A DNA stretch of 64,000 nucleotides from assembly GCF_034653275.1 (NCBI RefSeq), contig NZ_JAYEES010000003.1, forward strand, positions 1,302,001 to 1,366,000, in the 5' to 3' direction. The notes under the pieces are model-generated. The model was not told the DNA's origin and ran no database searches. It saw nothing but the letters and a program-made list of their open reading frames with translations. The DNA is from Nitrospirillum sp034653275. Lineage in GTDB: Bacteria > Pseudomonadota > Alphaproteobacteria > Azospirillales > Azospirillaceae. Positions 29,549-38,138 of this stretch are shown piece by piece (the stretch's first letter is position 1; every line of letters starts with the position of its first letter). The position numbers and the translations under genes are program-made.

Positions 29549-30589
29549 ATGACGGAATGGTTCTTCCACAACGGCCAGCAGCAGGCGGGCCCCCTGGATG
29601 ATGCGGCGGCGCGCAACTTCGCCCGCGCCAATCCGGGCGCCCATTGCTGGCGGGAGGGCTTCACCGACTGGCTGCCCGTGGGCCAGGTGGCGGAGCTGTA
29701 TGGCGGCACCGCCTCGTCCCCGCCGCCTCCGCCCCCGCCGGGCGGTGGCGGCATCTGGGGCGCCTTCGCCGGGGGCGGCAACCCCTTCACCCCGCCGCCG
29801 CCGGGCCCGGCCAGCGCCCTGGACTACACCATCCACGGTCATGAGATGCAGTACGTGGCGGTGAGCCTGGCGCCCGGTGAGAGCGCCATCGCCGAGGCCG
29901 GCGCCCTGCTGTACAAGGACGCCAGCGTGGACATGAACACCATCTTCGGTGACGGCTCCACCCGTGACGGCGGCAGCGTGCTGGACCAGCTGTGGGGGGC
30001 GGGCAAGCGCGTGCTTTCCGGCTCCACCCTGTTCACCACCGTCTTCACCCAGCGCGGCGGCGGCCCGGGCACGGTGGCCTTTTCCGCGCCCTATCCCGGC
30101 ACCATCTCCGCCCTGAAGCTGGCCGACTACGGCGGGCGCCTGATCTGCCACAAGGACAGCTTCCTGGCGGCGGCGCGCGGCGTCGCCATCGGCATCTATT
30201 TCCAGCGCCGCATCCTGACCGGGCTGTTCGGCGGCGACGGTTTCATCATGCAGAAGCTGGAAGGCGACGGCATCGTCTTCATCCACATGGGCGGCACCCT
30301 GGTGGAGCGCACGCTGGCCCCCGGCGAGGTCATCCACGTGGACACCGGCTGCCTGGCCGCCATGACCGCCGACATCGATTTCGACGTGGAGCAGGTGGGC
30401 GGCATCAAGTCCATGCTGTTCGGTGGCGAGGGTCTGTTCTTCGCCCGGCTGCGCGGCCCCGGCAAGGTGTGGCTGCAAAGCCTGCCCTTCTCCCGCCTGG
30501 CCGGCCGCATGCTGGCCTCCTCCCTCGTGGGAACCCGGGAAGAGGGGGGTGTGTTTGGCGCCATAGGCAACATCCTCGACAAGCGCTGA
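29549..30589 (+). CDS. GYF_2-like domain plus AIM24/TIGR00266 protein
   Basis: Protein of 346 residues. The N-terminus (about 1-52), with WFFHNGQQQAGPLDD and GLxDWLPV-like FTDWLPVGQVAELY, matches the GYF_2 domain that often precedes other modules. A proline/glycine linker (about 55-88) leads to an AIM24 beta-helical domain containing GHEMQYVAVSL, EAGALLYKD and VQQ-type VEQVGGIKSML. Function is unknown; bacterial AIM24 proteins are often linked with stress or membrane homeostasis. It reads in the same direction as fumC, 62 bp upstream. Confidence 0.85.
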   Translation: MTEWFFHNGQQQAGPLDDAAARNFARANPGAHCWREGFTDWLPVGQVAELYGGTASSPPPPPPPGGGGIWGAFAGGGNPFTPPPPGPASALDYTIHGHEMQYVAVSLAPGESAIAEAGALLYKDASVDMNTIFGDGSTRDGGSVLDQLWGAGKRVLSGSTLFTTVFTQRGGGPGTVAFSAPYPGTISALKLADYGGRLICHKDSFLAAARGVAIGIYFQRRILTGLFGGDGFIMQKLEGDGIVFIHMGGTLVERTLAPGEVIHVDTGCLAAMTADIDFDVEQVGGIKSMLFGGEGLFFARLRGPGKVWLQSLPFSRLAGRMLASSLVGTREEGGVFGAIGNILDKR

Positions 30590-30651
30590 CATGGCAGGGC
30601 CCGAGGGGATTTGGGTAAACTCCACCCCTGACCAGCCTGGAGAGCATTGAC

Positions 30652-32057
30652 ATGGTCCTTGAAGCCAAACAGGGCACCCGCACCGAAACCGACAGCTTCG
30701 GCCCGCTGGAGGTGCCGTCCGACCGCTACTGGGGTGCCCAGACCCAGCGGTCCCTGGGCAACTTCAAGATCGGGGGGAGCGCATGCCGCCGGCCCTGGTC
30801 CATGCCCTGGGCATCCAGAAGCAGGCGGCGGCCCAGGCCAACGTGAAGCTGGGGGAGCTGGACGAGGCGCTGGGCCGCGCCATCATCCAGGCGGCGGCGG
30901 AGGTGGCGGCCGGCAAGCTGGACGACCACTTCCCCCTGGTGGTCTGGCAGACCGGATCCGGTACCCAGACCAACATGAACGCCAACGAGGTCATCTCCAA
31001 CCGCGCCATCGAATTGCTGGGCGGGGAGATGGGGTCGAAGAAGCCGGTGCACCCCAACGACCATGTGAACCGGGGCCAGTCGTCCAACGACAGCTTCCCC
31101 ACCGCCATGCACATCGCGGCGGCGGTGGAACTGCACCGCACCCTGGTGCCGGCGCTGGAGCATCTGCGCGACGCCCTGGCCGCCAAGGCCGACGCGTTCA
31201 AGGACATCGTCAAGATCGGCCGCACCCACCTGCAGGACGCGACACCCCTGACCCTGGGGCAGGAATTCTCCGGCTACGCCCAGCAGCTGGCCTATGGGGT
31301 GGCGCGGGTGAAGGCGGCGTTGCCGGCGCTGCTGCGCCTGGCCCAGGGCGGCACGGCGGTGGGCACGGGCCTGAACGCCAAGAAGGGCTTTGACGCCGCC
31401 TTCGCCGCCGAGGTGGCGGACCTGACCGGCCTGCCCTTCGTCACCGCCCCCAACAAGTTCGAGGCGCTGGCGACGCACGACAGCCTGGTGGAGGTGTCGG
31501 GTGTGCTGAACACCCTGGCGGCCTCGCTCATGAAGGTGGCCAACGACATCCGTCTGCTGGGCTCCGGCCCCCGCTGCGGCATCGGGGAGCTGAGCCTGCC
31601 GGAGAACGAGCCCGGCAGTTCCATCATGCCCGGCAAGGTCAACCCGACGCAGTCCGAGGCCATGACCATGGTGTGCGCCCAGGTGATGGGCAACCACACC
31701 ACCGTCACCATCGCCGGCGCCACCGGCCATTTCGAGCTGAACGTCTTCAAGCCCGTCATCATCTACAACGTGGCCCAGTCCATCCGCCTGCTGGCGGACG
31801 CCGCCGTCAGCTTCACCGACAATTGCGTGGTGGGCATCACGGCGAACGAGGACCGCATCGCCAAGTCGCTGCACGAAAGCCTCATGCTGGTGACGGCCCT
31901 GAACCCGCACATCGGCTATGACAAGGCCGCCAAGATCGCCAAGAAGGCCCACGCCGAAGGCACCACTCTGAAGGCCGCCGGCCTGGCCCTGGGCTTCCTG
32001 ACCGAGGCGGAGTTCGACGCCTGGGTGAGGCCGGAGGACATGATCCATCCCAGTTGA
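30652..32057 (+). pseudogene. fumC: Class II fumarase, frameshifted in a G6 run
   Basis: TCA-cycle enzyme hydrating fumarate to malate. Translation from ATG 30652 gives FGPLEVPSDRYWGAQTQRS and NFKIGG, then shifts. The rest continues in another frame as MPPALVHALGIQKQAAA through GQSSNDSFPT, the catalytic-loop signature GSSIMPGKVNPTQ, and the family C-terminus to 32057. One extra G in the run at 30772-30777 would restore the expected join and a protein of about 468 residues. As fumarase is normally needed for aerobic growth and everything else is intact, a consensus error is the likelier explanation. Confidence 0.88.
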
Positions 32058-32078
32058 GCGCGCTTGTAAAGAAAAGAT

Positions 32079-32121
32079 GATCACCTCATTATCATGTGCA
32101 GGTCATGATAATGAGGTGATC
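32079..32121. promoter_or_regulatory. 18-bp perfect inverted repeat over the ribosome-binding site
   Basis: Arms at 32079-32096 (GATCACCTCATTATCATG) and 32104-32121 are perfect reverse complements around a 7-bp spacer. The right arm ends one base before the ATG at 32123 and contains that gene's GAGGTG ribosome site. It could be an operator for the helix-rich protein downstream, an RNA hairpin hiding the ribosome site, or both. It also lies 21 bp after fumC, but no T tract follows. Confidence 0.75.
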
Positions 32122-32122
32122 C

Positions 32123-32410
32123 ATGCTGGCGGTGCAGGAATTGGCGACGGAAAGAGTCACCACATTGATGACGCCGTCCGAGAAGGCCAACCTGGAGGCC
32201 AAAGCCAGAAAGGTGGGCGTCTCGGTGGGGGAGTTCGTGCGGCGATCAGTTGACGCGTTCGATCCCGAGGAAGCGACATTGCTCAACCAGTTGGCGGCGC
32301 TGGTGGCGGAACTGGATCGCAGCAACCTGGATGCGGCCGCGGCCCTGGACAAGGCGTTGGCGGACATTGAATTGACCCGCCAACAATTGCGGGCCGGGAC
32401 CGGCGCATGA
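32123..32410 (+). CDS. Small ribbon-helix-helix-like protein
   Basis: Predicted 95-residue cytoplasmic protein. The segment TLMTPSEKANLEAKARKVGVSVGEFVRRSVDAF fits the strand-helix-helix pattern of small RHH DNA-binding proteins; the C-terminal half is a Leu/Ala heptad helix. A perfect 18-bp palindrome covers its ribosome site, consistent with autoregulation. It overlaps the next small gene by 4 bp. I do not recognise a named family. Confidence 0.68.
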   Translation: MLAVQELATERVTTLMTPSEKANLEAKARKVGVSVGEFVRRSVDAFDPEEATLLNQLAALVAELDRSNLDAAAALDKALADIELTRQQLRAGTGA

Positions 32411-32616
32411 GCACGCTCAAGGATATTTTGAACGGTCTCAAGACGACCATCGAGTTGAACAGCAAGGTTGTCTCGGTAAGCGCCGCGGTTTCCGAGTTGA
32501 CCAAGGATATGCGGGACCTCGACCGTCGCCTGGTGCGTGTGGAAACGATCATTGAGATCGCCCGCCCGGACGGGGCGGTGCTGCGCATCGCGAAGCCGAC
32601 CGCAGCGACGGAGTAA
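32407..32616 (+). CDS. Small coiled-coil hypothetical protein
   Basis: Protein of 69 residues with a predicted amphipathic helix (KVVSVSAAVSELTKDMRDLDRRLVRVETII). ATGA overlap with the RHH-like gene makes co-translation likely. No catalytic residues or family are recognised. Such regulator/partner pairs can be antitoxin-like, but no toxin signature is visible. Confidence 0.6.
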   Translation: MSTLKDILNGLKTTIELNSKVVSVSAAVSELTKDMRDLDRRLVRVETIIEIARPDGAVLRIAKPTAATE

Positions 32617-32699
32617 CAAAATTCCCCTTGCCTGAATTCCCGTTCTGTGCCTTGATCGTTCCTAGTTTGTTCTTCGCATTGTCAGCGATGGAGGACGAT

Positions 32700-32930
32700 A
32701 TGGCCGGCGCGTTTCAATGGGGGCATCTGGACCAGGGAAGCATCGTGGCCGACATGGCCACCGCCGTGGCGGTCTACGCCAACCCCCGGGATGAAATCGT
32801 CATCCGCCGCCAAGGCGGGTTCGACGCCGAGGATGACGTGGTGATCGTGCCGCTGAAGGTGGCCGAAGCCCTGCTGCGCCGCATGGAAAACCTGATCCGT
32901 GAGATCCGGGCGGAGACGGCGCTGAGCTGA
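32700..32930 (+). CDS. Small hypothetical protein
   Basis: A 76-residue product from ATG 32700, chosen because GGAGG lies five bases upstream; ATG 32688 is the alternative. The sequence is acidic with a central beta-like stretch (DEIVIRRQGGFDAEDDVVIVPL) and a C-terminal helix (AEALLRRMENLIREI). No family recognised. It lies in the same direction as the two small genes before it. Confidence 0.6.
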   Translation: MAGAFQWGHLDQGSIVADMATAVAVYANPRDEIVIRRQGGFDAEDDVVIVPLKVAEALLRRMENLIREIRAETALS

Positions 32931-32933
32931 GGT

Positions 32934-33107
32934 TCATCCTTGCTCAGCTTCCACCCGACGCCCGGCGATCAATTCATCGGCCAAGCTGCGACCAGGGGTT
33001 CCGTATTGCTTGGTCAGCTGCTGCACACGCATTACCGCTGCTGCAACCGCTTCATGGTCGAGGCGCGTCGAGCGTGGAGTGGTGGCTTTATTATCGTCGG
33101 TTGACAT
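32934..33107 (-). CDS. Small hypothetical protein, 57 residues
   Basis: Reading from ATG 33107 gives MSTDDNKATTPRSTRLDHEA, then VAAAVMRVQQLTKQYGTPGR and a DELIAGRRVEAEQ tail, with a stop at 32934. The composition and C-terminal shape resemble small VapB-type antitoxins, but no toxin gene is adjacent. It converges with the previous gene 4 bp away and lies downstream of bioD. Confidence 0.45.
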   Translation of the reverse strand: MSTDDNKATTPRSTRLDHEAVAAAVMRVQQLTKQYGTPGRSLADELIAGRRVEAEQG

Positions 33108-33158
33108 GCTGCCGATAGTGCCATCAATGCCGTGTGAAGTCCTGCAAGCACCTTGGAC

Positions 33159-33857
33159 TTACAGCCCCAGCGTCGCCAGCAGCGCGTCGAACGCCGCGTC
33201 CGCCTCTTCCACCCGATCCACCCTCGGCACCGCCGTCAGGGGGATGCCGGGGGCGAAGCGGGTCAGGGTGGCCAGGGTTTCGGCCATGGGCACGGTGGCG
33301 CCTGGGGTGGCGCTGACGGCGATGGCGGCCACATTCAGGCCCCGGCGGGCCAGCACGTCCAGGGCGGTCAGGGTGTGGCTGAGGGTGCCGAGATAGCTGC
33401 CGGTGACCAGCAGCAGGGGCAGGTCCAGCGCCACCATCCAGTCCAGCACCGTGCGGCTGTCGTCCAGCGGCACCATGGCGCCGCCCACGCCCTCGATGAA
33501 CAGGGGGTCGGCAGCGAAGGCGGCCTTTTCCCGGCACCATTCGATCATGCCGTCCACGTCCAGGGGGTGGCCCTCGCGCGCCGCCGCCATGTCGGGCGAC
33601 AGGGGGGCGCGGTAGCGGTGCGGGCTGATGCGCGCCACCTCGGCCGGCGTCACCGGGCGGCCCATGGCAGTCAACAGTTGGGCGGGGTCGCTGGCCGCCA
33701 GGCTGGCGGCATCCTCCACATCGATGCCGCTGACCACGGGCTTAAGGGCGGTGGCGGCGATGCCCTTGGCGCGCAGGCGGCGCACCAGGCCGGCTGTCAC
33801 GAAGGTCTTGCCGATGTCGGTGCCGGTGGCGGTGACGAAAAAGGCGGGGACGGTCAT
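33159..33857 (-). CDS. bioD: Dethiobiotin synthetase BioD
   Basis: Cytoplasmic ATP-dependent carboxylase closing the ureido ring of dethiobiotin, the penultimate step of biotin synthesis. The 232 residues start with FVTATGTDIGKTFVTAGL (P-loop at about 10-17). KPVVSG, and EGVGGAMVPL of the substrate loop, follow. ATGA overlap with the bioF stop indicates coupling in a bioF-bioD transcript divergent from bioB-bioA. Confidence 0.94.
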   Translation of the reverse strand: MTVPAFFVTATGTDIGKTFVTAGLVRRLRAKGIAATALKPVVSGIDVEDAASLAASDPAQLLTAMGRPVTPAEVARISPHRYRAPLSPDMAAAREGHPLDVDGMIEWCREKAAFAADPLFIEGVGGAMVPLDDSRTVLDWMVALDLPLLLVTGSYLGTLSHTLTALDVLARRGLNVAAIAVSATPGATVPMAETLATLTRFAPGIPLTAVPRVDRVEEADAAFDALLATLGL

Positions 33858-35035
33858 TCGGGGCTCTCGACACTTTTAAGCGGCAGCACGTGGGTGCGGA
33901 TCAGGCCGGCCAGGCGCTCGATCTCCGCATCCGGCGTGCGGGCGGTGAAGGTGACGCGCAGGCGGGCGGTGCCGGCCGGCACGGTGGGCGGACGAATGGC
34001 GGTGACCAGCAGGCCCTCCTCCTCCAGCAGGCGCTGGGCCCGCAAGGTGACCTCGGCGCCGCCCAGCACGATGGGCACGATGGGGCTTTCGGCGGCGGGC
34101 AGGTTCAACAGGGCGGTGAACCGCCGGGCCTTGGCCAGGGGCAGGGCGCACAGGTCGGGGTCACCCCGGATGATGTCCAGCGATGCGATGGCGCCGGCCA
34201 CCGTGGCGGGCGGCAGGCCGGTGGAATAGATCAGGGTGCGCGCCCGCGTCTTCACCAGGTCGATGACCGCCTGGGAACCGCAGAGATAGCCGCCATAGCC
34301 GCCCACCGCCTTGCTCAAGGTGCCCATCTGCAACGGCACCTGCGCCTTGTCGCCGAAGGCGAAGCTGGACCCCCGGCCCTGGGCCAGCACGCCGATGCCG
34401 TGGGCGTCGTCGGTCATCAGCCAGGTGTCATGCCGCTCGCACAGGCTGGCCAGGTCGGGCAGGGGGGCGAGATCCCCGTCCATGGAAAAGACGCCGTCCG
34501 TCACCAGCAGGGCGCGGCCATGGCGGGGCCGGTAGGTGGCCAGCACCTGGGCGGCATGGTCCACGTCGTTATGGCGGAAGATGCGCAGCGTGGCGCCGGA
34601 CAGCTTGGCGCCGGCCCAGATGCAGGCGTGCGCCAGTTCATCCACCACCACCAGATCCTTGGCGCCGACGAAGGTGGGGATGATGCCCGCGTTGGCCAGA
34701 TAGCCGGAACCGAAGACGCAGGCCGCCTCCGTGCCCTTCAGGGCCGCCAGCTTCTGCTCCAGCACGGTGTAGAGCGGGTGGTTGCCGGTGACCAGGCGCG
34801 AGGCGGCGGCCCCCACGCCATACCGCTCCACCGCCGCCACGGCCGCCGCCTTCACCCGGGGGTCGTGAGCCAGGTTCAGGTAATCGTTGCAGGAAAAGGA
34901 CAACAGGCGCCGGTCGCCGCGCGTGATCCAAAGGCCGCCGTCGCCGTCGCGATCGCTGTCCACCAATCGGCGGCGCAGCGAGGCGGCGTCCATCTCGGCC
35001 AGCTTGGCCTCGGCGAATTCGGTCAGGGACTGCAT
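33854..35035 (-). CDS. bioF: 8-amino-7-oxononanoate synthase BioF
   Basis: PLP-dependent alpha-oxoamine synthase condensing pimeloyl-thioester with alanine. The 393-residue product has FSCNDYLNLAHDP, GSGYLANAGI, TDDAHGIGVLAQGRG and the PLP lysine in MGTLSKAVGGYGGY. Family relatives include 2-amino-3-ketobutyrate CoA ligase and ALA synthase; the adjacent bioD gene decides for BioF. Start ATG at 35035. Confidence 0.93.
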   Translation of the reverse strand: MQSLTEFAEAKLAEMDAASLRRRLVDSDRDGDGGLWITRGDRRLLSFSCNDYLNLAHDPRVKAAAVAAVERYGVGAAASRLVTGNHPLYTVLEQKLAALKGTEAACVFGSGYLANAGIIPTFVGAKDLVVVDELAHACIWAGAKLSGATLRIFRHNDVDHAAQVLATYRPRHGRALLVTDGVFSMDGDLAPLPDLASLCERHDTWLMTDDAHGIGVLAQGRGSSFAFGDKAQVPLQMGTLSKAVGGYGGYLCGSQAVIDLVKTRARTLIYSTGLPPATVAGAIASLDIIRGDPDLCALPLAKARRFTALLNLPAAESPIVPIVLGGAEVTLRAQRLLEEEGLLVTAIRPPTVPAGTARLRVTFTARTPDAEIERLAGLIRTHVLPLKSVESPE

Positions 35036-35177
35036 GGGCGCGCCATTGATTGAGAAGGTCGGGCGGAGCTTAGCCGCAAGAGTCCGCGATACGCGTGCGA
35101 AAGTGCGGCGCCTGGGTTGCGGGTGTCAAACGTCGCCCCCATCTCCGCCTATGGATGACGTGAGCAGGGGAAAGGTC

Positions 35178-35273
35178 ATGCCATTTTTTCGCCGGCGGGA
35201 AGCCAAAACACGCGCCTGGGGTAAGCGGGCAGTCATCGACATCGCGCTGGGGCTGCTGTTCGGCTTGTTTTGA
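35178..35273 (+). CDS. Possible 31-residue basic/hydrophobic peptide
   Basis: ATG 35178 follows an AGGGGAAAGG-type ribosome site. The product begins MPFFRRREAKTRAWGKR and ends in a hydrophobic VIDIALGLLFGLF, a small membrane-peptide pattern. It lies between divergent bioF and bioB. Low confidence, because peptides this short arise by chance. Confidence 0.3.
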   Translation: MPFFRRREAKTRAWGKRAVIDIALGLLFGLF

Positions 35274-35295
35274 TCCATGGACATGTGAGGGCGCT

Positions 35296-35403
35296 GTGGC
35301 TGAGGAAGAGTCTCGGTTGGCTGAACGCCTGAACGATTGGTTCTGGCTGTTCGAGATTGTCGGCCAAGTGGTGATCTCAATTCTTGAAGCGGTGTTCCCC
35401 TAG
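35296..35403 (+). CDS. Possible 35-residue amphipathic peptide
   Basis: A GTG at 35296 opens a frame giving VAEEESRLAERLNDWFWLF and then a hydrophobic tail ending LEAVFP, stop at 35403. It follows the previous small frame by 22 bp in the same direction. Together they could be a tiny two-gene operon, but neither family nor conservation can be judged here. Confidence 0.25.
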   Translation: MAEEESRLAERLNDWFWLFEIVGQVVISILEAVFP

Positions 35404-35587
35404 AGTCGCGCAATCATCTGTCGCGCCAAGCAGGTTGGCTCTCACCAAGTTTCCGCGAGATCCCTTGGCGGCAGGCGCCGCCCCGGTTTTTCTTGACCGG
35501 TCCCCGCCGCTGCCGTTAGGTGCGCGCTGGCCTTGAGCTTCGGCCAGGCCCCGGTATCGCCCCGGTATTCCCCAAGGAAACGCACCC

Positions 35588-36625
35588 GTGACCGCCATCG
35601 ACATCAGCCGCCCCGCCGCCTTCACCCCGGTCCTGGAGAGCGACGACGTGCGCACCGACTGGACGCGCGCCGAGATCCAGGCGCTGTTCGACCTGCCCTT
35701 CACCGAGCTGGTGTTCCGGGCCGCCGCCGTGCATCGCCGCCGCTTCGATCCCACCCAGGTCCAGATCTCCACCCTGCTGTCGATCAAGACCGGCGGCTGC
35801 CCGGAGGACTGCGGCTATTGCTCCCAGAGCGCGCACCATGAGACGGGCCTGAAGGCGTCCAAGCTCATGGAGGTGCAGAAGGTGCTGGCCGAGGCCAAGG
35901 CCGCAAAGGACGCCGGCGCCACCCGCTTCTGCATGGGGGCCGCCTGGCGGTCGCCCAAGGACCAGGACCTGGAATCGGTCTGCGCCATGGTGGAAGGCGT
36001 GAAGGCGCTGGGTATGGAATCCTGCGTCACGCTCGGCATGCTGAACGCCGGCCAGGCCCTGCGGCTGAAGGAGGCGGGGCTGGACTACTACAACCACAAC
36101 ATCGACACCTCGCCCGAGTACTACGGCAACGTCATCACCACCCGCACCTACCAGGATCGGCTGGACACCCTGGCCAATGTGCGTGAGGCCGGCATCAATG
36201 TCTGCTGCGGCGGCATCGTCGGTATGGGCGAGGATTTGACCGATCGCGTGGGCATGATCCACACGCTGGCCACCCTGCCGCAGCATCCCGAAAGCGTGCC
36301 GATCAACATGCTGATGAAGGTGGACGGCACGCCCCTGGGCGGCAAGGACGCGTTGGATGCGATCGACTTCGTGCGCACCATCGCCGTGGCCCGCATCACC
36401 ATGCCGGCCTCCATGGTTCGCCTGTCGGCCGGCCGCGAGGGCATGAGCGACGAGACCCAGGCCCTGTGCTTCCTGGCCGGCGCCAATTCCATCTTCTACG
36501 GGCCCAAGCTGCTGACCACCGCCAACCCGGTGGCCGACCATGACAAGCGGCTGCTGGCCCGCCTGGGCATGACCACCATGGACGTGGTGGAAGAGGGCTG
36601 CAGCGACGACAGCTGCGGTGCGTAA
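35588..36625 (+). CDS. bioB: Biotin synthase BioB
   Basis: Radical SAM enzyme inserting sulfur into dethiobiotin. The 345-residue protein has the cluster-binding CPEDCGYCSQSAHH (Cx3Cx2C), MGAAWRSPKDQD, YNHNIDTSPEYYGN, and the auxiliary-cluster region around CCGGIVGMGE. Translation starts at a GTG (35588) with AAGGAAA upstream. bioA follows after two bases. Confidence 0.96.
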   Translation: MTAIDISRPAAFTPVLESDDVRTDWTRAEIQALFDLPFTELVFRAAAVHRRRFDPTQVQISTLLSIKTGGCPEDCGYCSQSAHHETGLKASKLMEVQKVLAEAKAAKDAGATRFCMGAAWRSPKDQDLESVCAMVEGVKALGMESCVTLGMLNAGQALRLKEAGLDYYNHNIDTSPEYYGNVITTRTYQDRLDTLANVREAGINVCCGGIVGMGEDLTDRVGMIHTLATLPQHPESVPINMLMKVDGTPLGGKDALDAIDFVRTIAVARITMPASMVRLSAGREGMSDETQALCFLAGANSIFYGPKLLTTANPVADHDKRLLARLGMTTMDVVEEGCSDDSCGA

Positions 36626-36627
36626 TC

Positions 36628-37926
36628 ATGGGTAGTGCTGGATCGTTCCTGAACCGGAACGACTGGTTTCAGCAGGGCGGCCGGCACATCTGGCTGCCCT
36701 ACACCCAGATGAAGACGGCCCTGCCGCCCCTGCCCGTGGTGGCGACGGAGGGGGTCCGCCTGACCTTGGCCGATGGCCGGCAACTGGTGGATGGGGTGGC
36801 CAGCTGGTGGACGGCCTGCCACGGCTACAACCACCCCCACATCCGTGACAAGGTGGCCGAACAGATGGCGCGGATGCCGCACGTCATGTTCGGCGGCCTG
36901 GCGCATGAGCCGGCCTATACCCTGGCGTCCCGCCTGGCGACGATGCTGCCCGGCGACTTGACCCGCGTGTTCTTCTGCGACAGCGGCTCCGTCTCCGTCG
37001 AGATCGCCATGAAGATGGCGACGCAATACTGGCTGAACCGGGGCGTGCCCGGCCGCACCAAGCTGGCGGCCTTTCGCGGCGGCTATCATGGCGACACTAT
37101 CGCCACCATGGCCGTGTGCGACCCGGAGGAGGGCATGCACAGCCTGTTCTCAGGTTTGCTGCCCGAACACCTCATCCTGGACCTGCCGGTGGATGAGCAG
37201 TCCACGGCGCGGTTTGAGCGCGACTTGGCCCAGCATGCCAACACCTTGTCCGCCATCCTGGTGGAACCGCTGGTGCAGGGGGCGGGCGGCATGCTGTTCC
37301 ATGACGCCCAGGTGCTGCGCACCCTGCGCGCCGCCGCCGACCGCCACGGCCTGCTGCTGATCTTCGATGAGATCTTCACGGGCTTCGGCCGCACCGGCGC
37401 GATGTTCGCGTGCCAAGCCGCCGGGGTGGTGCCGGACATCGTCACCCTGTCCAAGGCCCTGACCGGCGGCACCATGGCCCTGGCGGCCACGGTGGCGAGC
37501 GACCGGGTGTTCCAGGCCTTCTGGTCGGACAACGCCCAGGCGGCGCTGATGCATGGCCCCACCTACATGGCCAACCCCCTGGCCTGCGCCGCCGCCAACG
37601 CCTCCCTCGACCTGTTCGAGGGCGAGCCCAGGCTGGCCCAGGTGGCCGCGATCTCCCAGGGCTTGGCGACGGGGCTGGAGCCTTGCCGTGACCTGCTCGG
37701 CGTGAAGGACGTGCGCACCCTGGGCGCCATCGGCGTGGTGGAACTGGAGCGCATCGCCGACATGAACGGCCTGAAGCGGCGCCTGATCGACCGGGGCGTC
37801 TGGGTGCGGCCCTTCGGCCGCATCGTCTACCTCACCCCGTCCTATACCATGGCCGCCGACGACCTGGCCTTCCTGACCCGCGCCGTGGTCGACGCCGTGA
37901 CCGAGCATCAGCGAGCCACCGCATGA
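36628..37926 (+). CDS. bioA: Adenosylmethionine-8-amino-7-oxononanoate aminotransferase BioA
   Basis: PLP aminotransferase making 7,8-diaminopelargonic acid with SAM as amino donor. The 432 residues have IWLPYTQMKTA near the N-terminus, VASWWTACHGYNHP, FFCDSGSVSVEIAMKMA, LIFDEIFTGFGRTG and the PLP lysine in TLSKALTGGTMALA. It is the second gene of the bioBA arm. The stop overlaps the following small gene (ATGA). Confidence 0.95.
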   Translation: MGSAGSFLNRNDWFQQGGRHIWLPYTQMKTALPPLPVVATEGVRLTLADGRQLVDGVASWWTACHGYNHPHIRDKVAEQMARMPHVMFGGLAHEPAYTLASRLATMLPGDLTRVFFCDSGSVSVEIAMKMATQYWLNRGVPGRTKLAAFRGGYHGDTIATMAVCDPEEGMHSLFSGLLPEHLILDLPVDEQSTARFERDLAQHANTLSAILVEPLVQGAGGMLFHDAQVLRTLRAAADRHGLLLIFDEIFTGFGRTGAMFACQAAGVVPDIVTLSKALTGGTMALAATVASDRVFQAFWSDNAQAALMHGPTYMANPLACAAANASLDLFEGEPRLAQVAAISQGLATGLEPCRDLLGVKDVRTLGAIGVVELERIADMNGLKRRLIDRGVWVRPFGRIVYLTPSYTMAADDLAFLTRAVVDAVTEHQRATA

Positions 37927-38138
37927 CCCTGCGCAAGCGTTCCGTCCTGATCGCCGGCCACCCCACCAGCGTGACGCTGGAGGAGCCGTTCTGGGAAACG
38001 CTGAAGGACATGGCCGTGGCCCGGGGCCTGTCGATCAACGCCTTGGTGGAGGAGATCGACGGCAACCGCGACGGCAACCTGTCCAGCGCGTTGCGCGTCG
38101 CGGCGCTCTTGTGGGTGAAGGGGCGAGTCCCGGCCTGA
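37923..38138 (+). CDS. Ribbon-helix-helix domain protein (RHH_4-like)
   Basis: A 71-residue protein with HPTSVTLEEPFWETLKDMAVARG and LSINALVEEID, the strand-helix-helix layout of RHH_4 proteins common in Alphaproteobacteria. Start ATG at 37923 overlaps the bioA stop by 4 bp, so it is co-expressed with biotin synthesis. Whether it regulates those genes is unknown. Confidence 0.82.
   Translation: MTLRKRSVLIAGHPTSVTLEEPFWETLKDMAVARGLSINALVEEIDGNRDGNLSSALRVAALLWVKGRVPA

Noticed and set aside
32934..33107. Type II toxin-antitoxin locus
   Set aside because: The small protein is antitoxin-like in shape, but no PIN, RelE or other toxin gene lies next to it.
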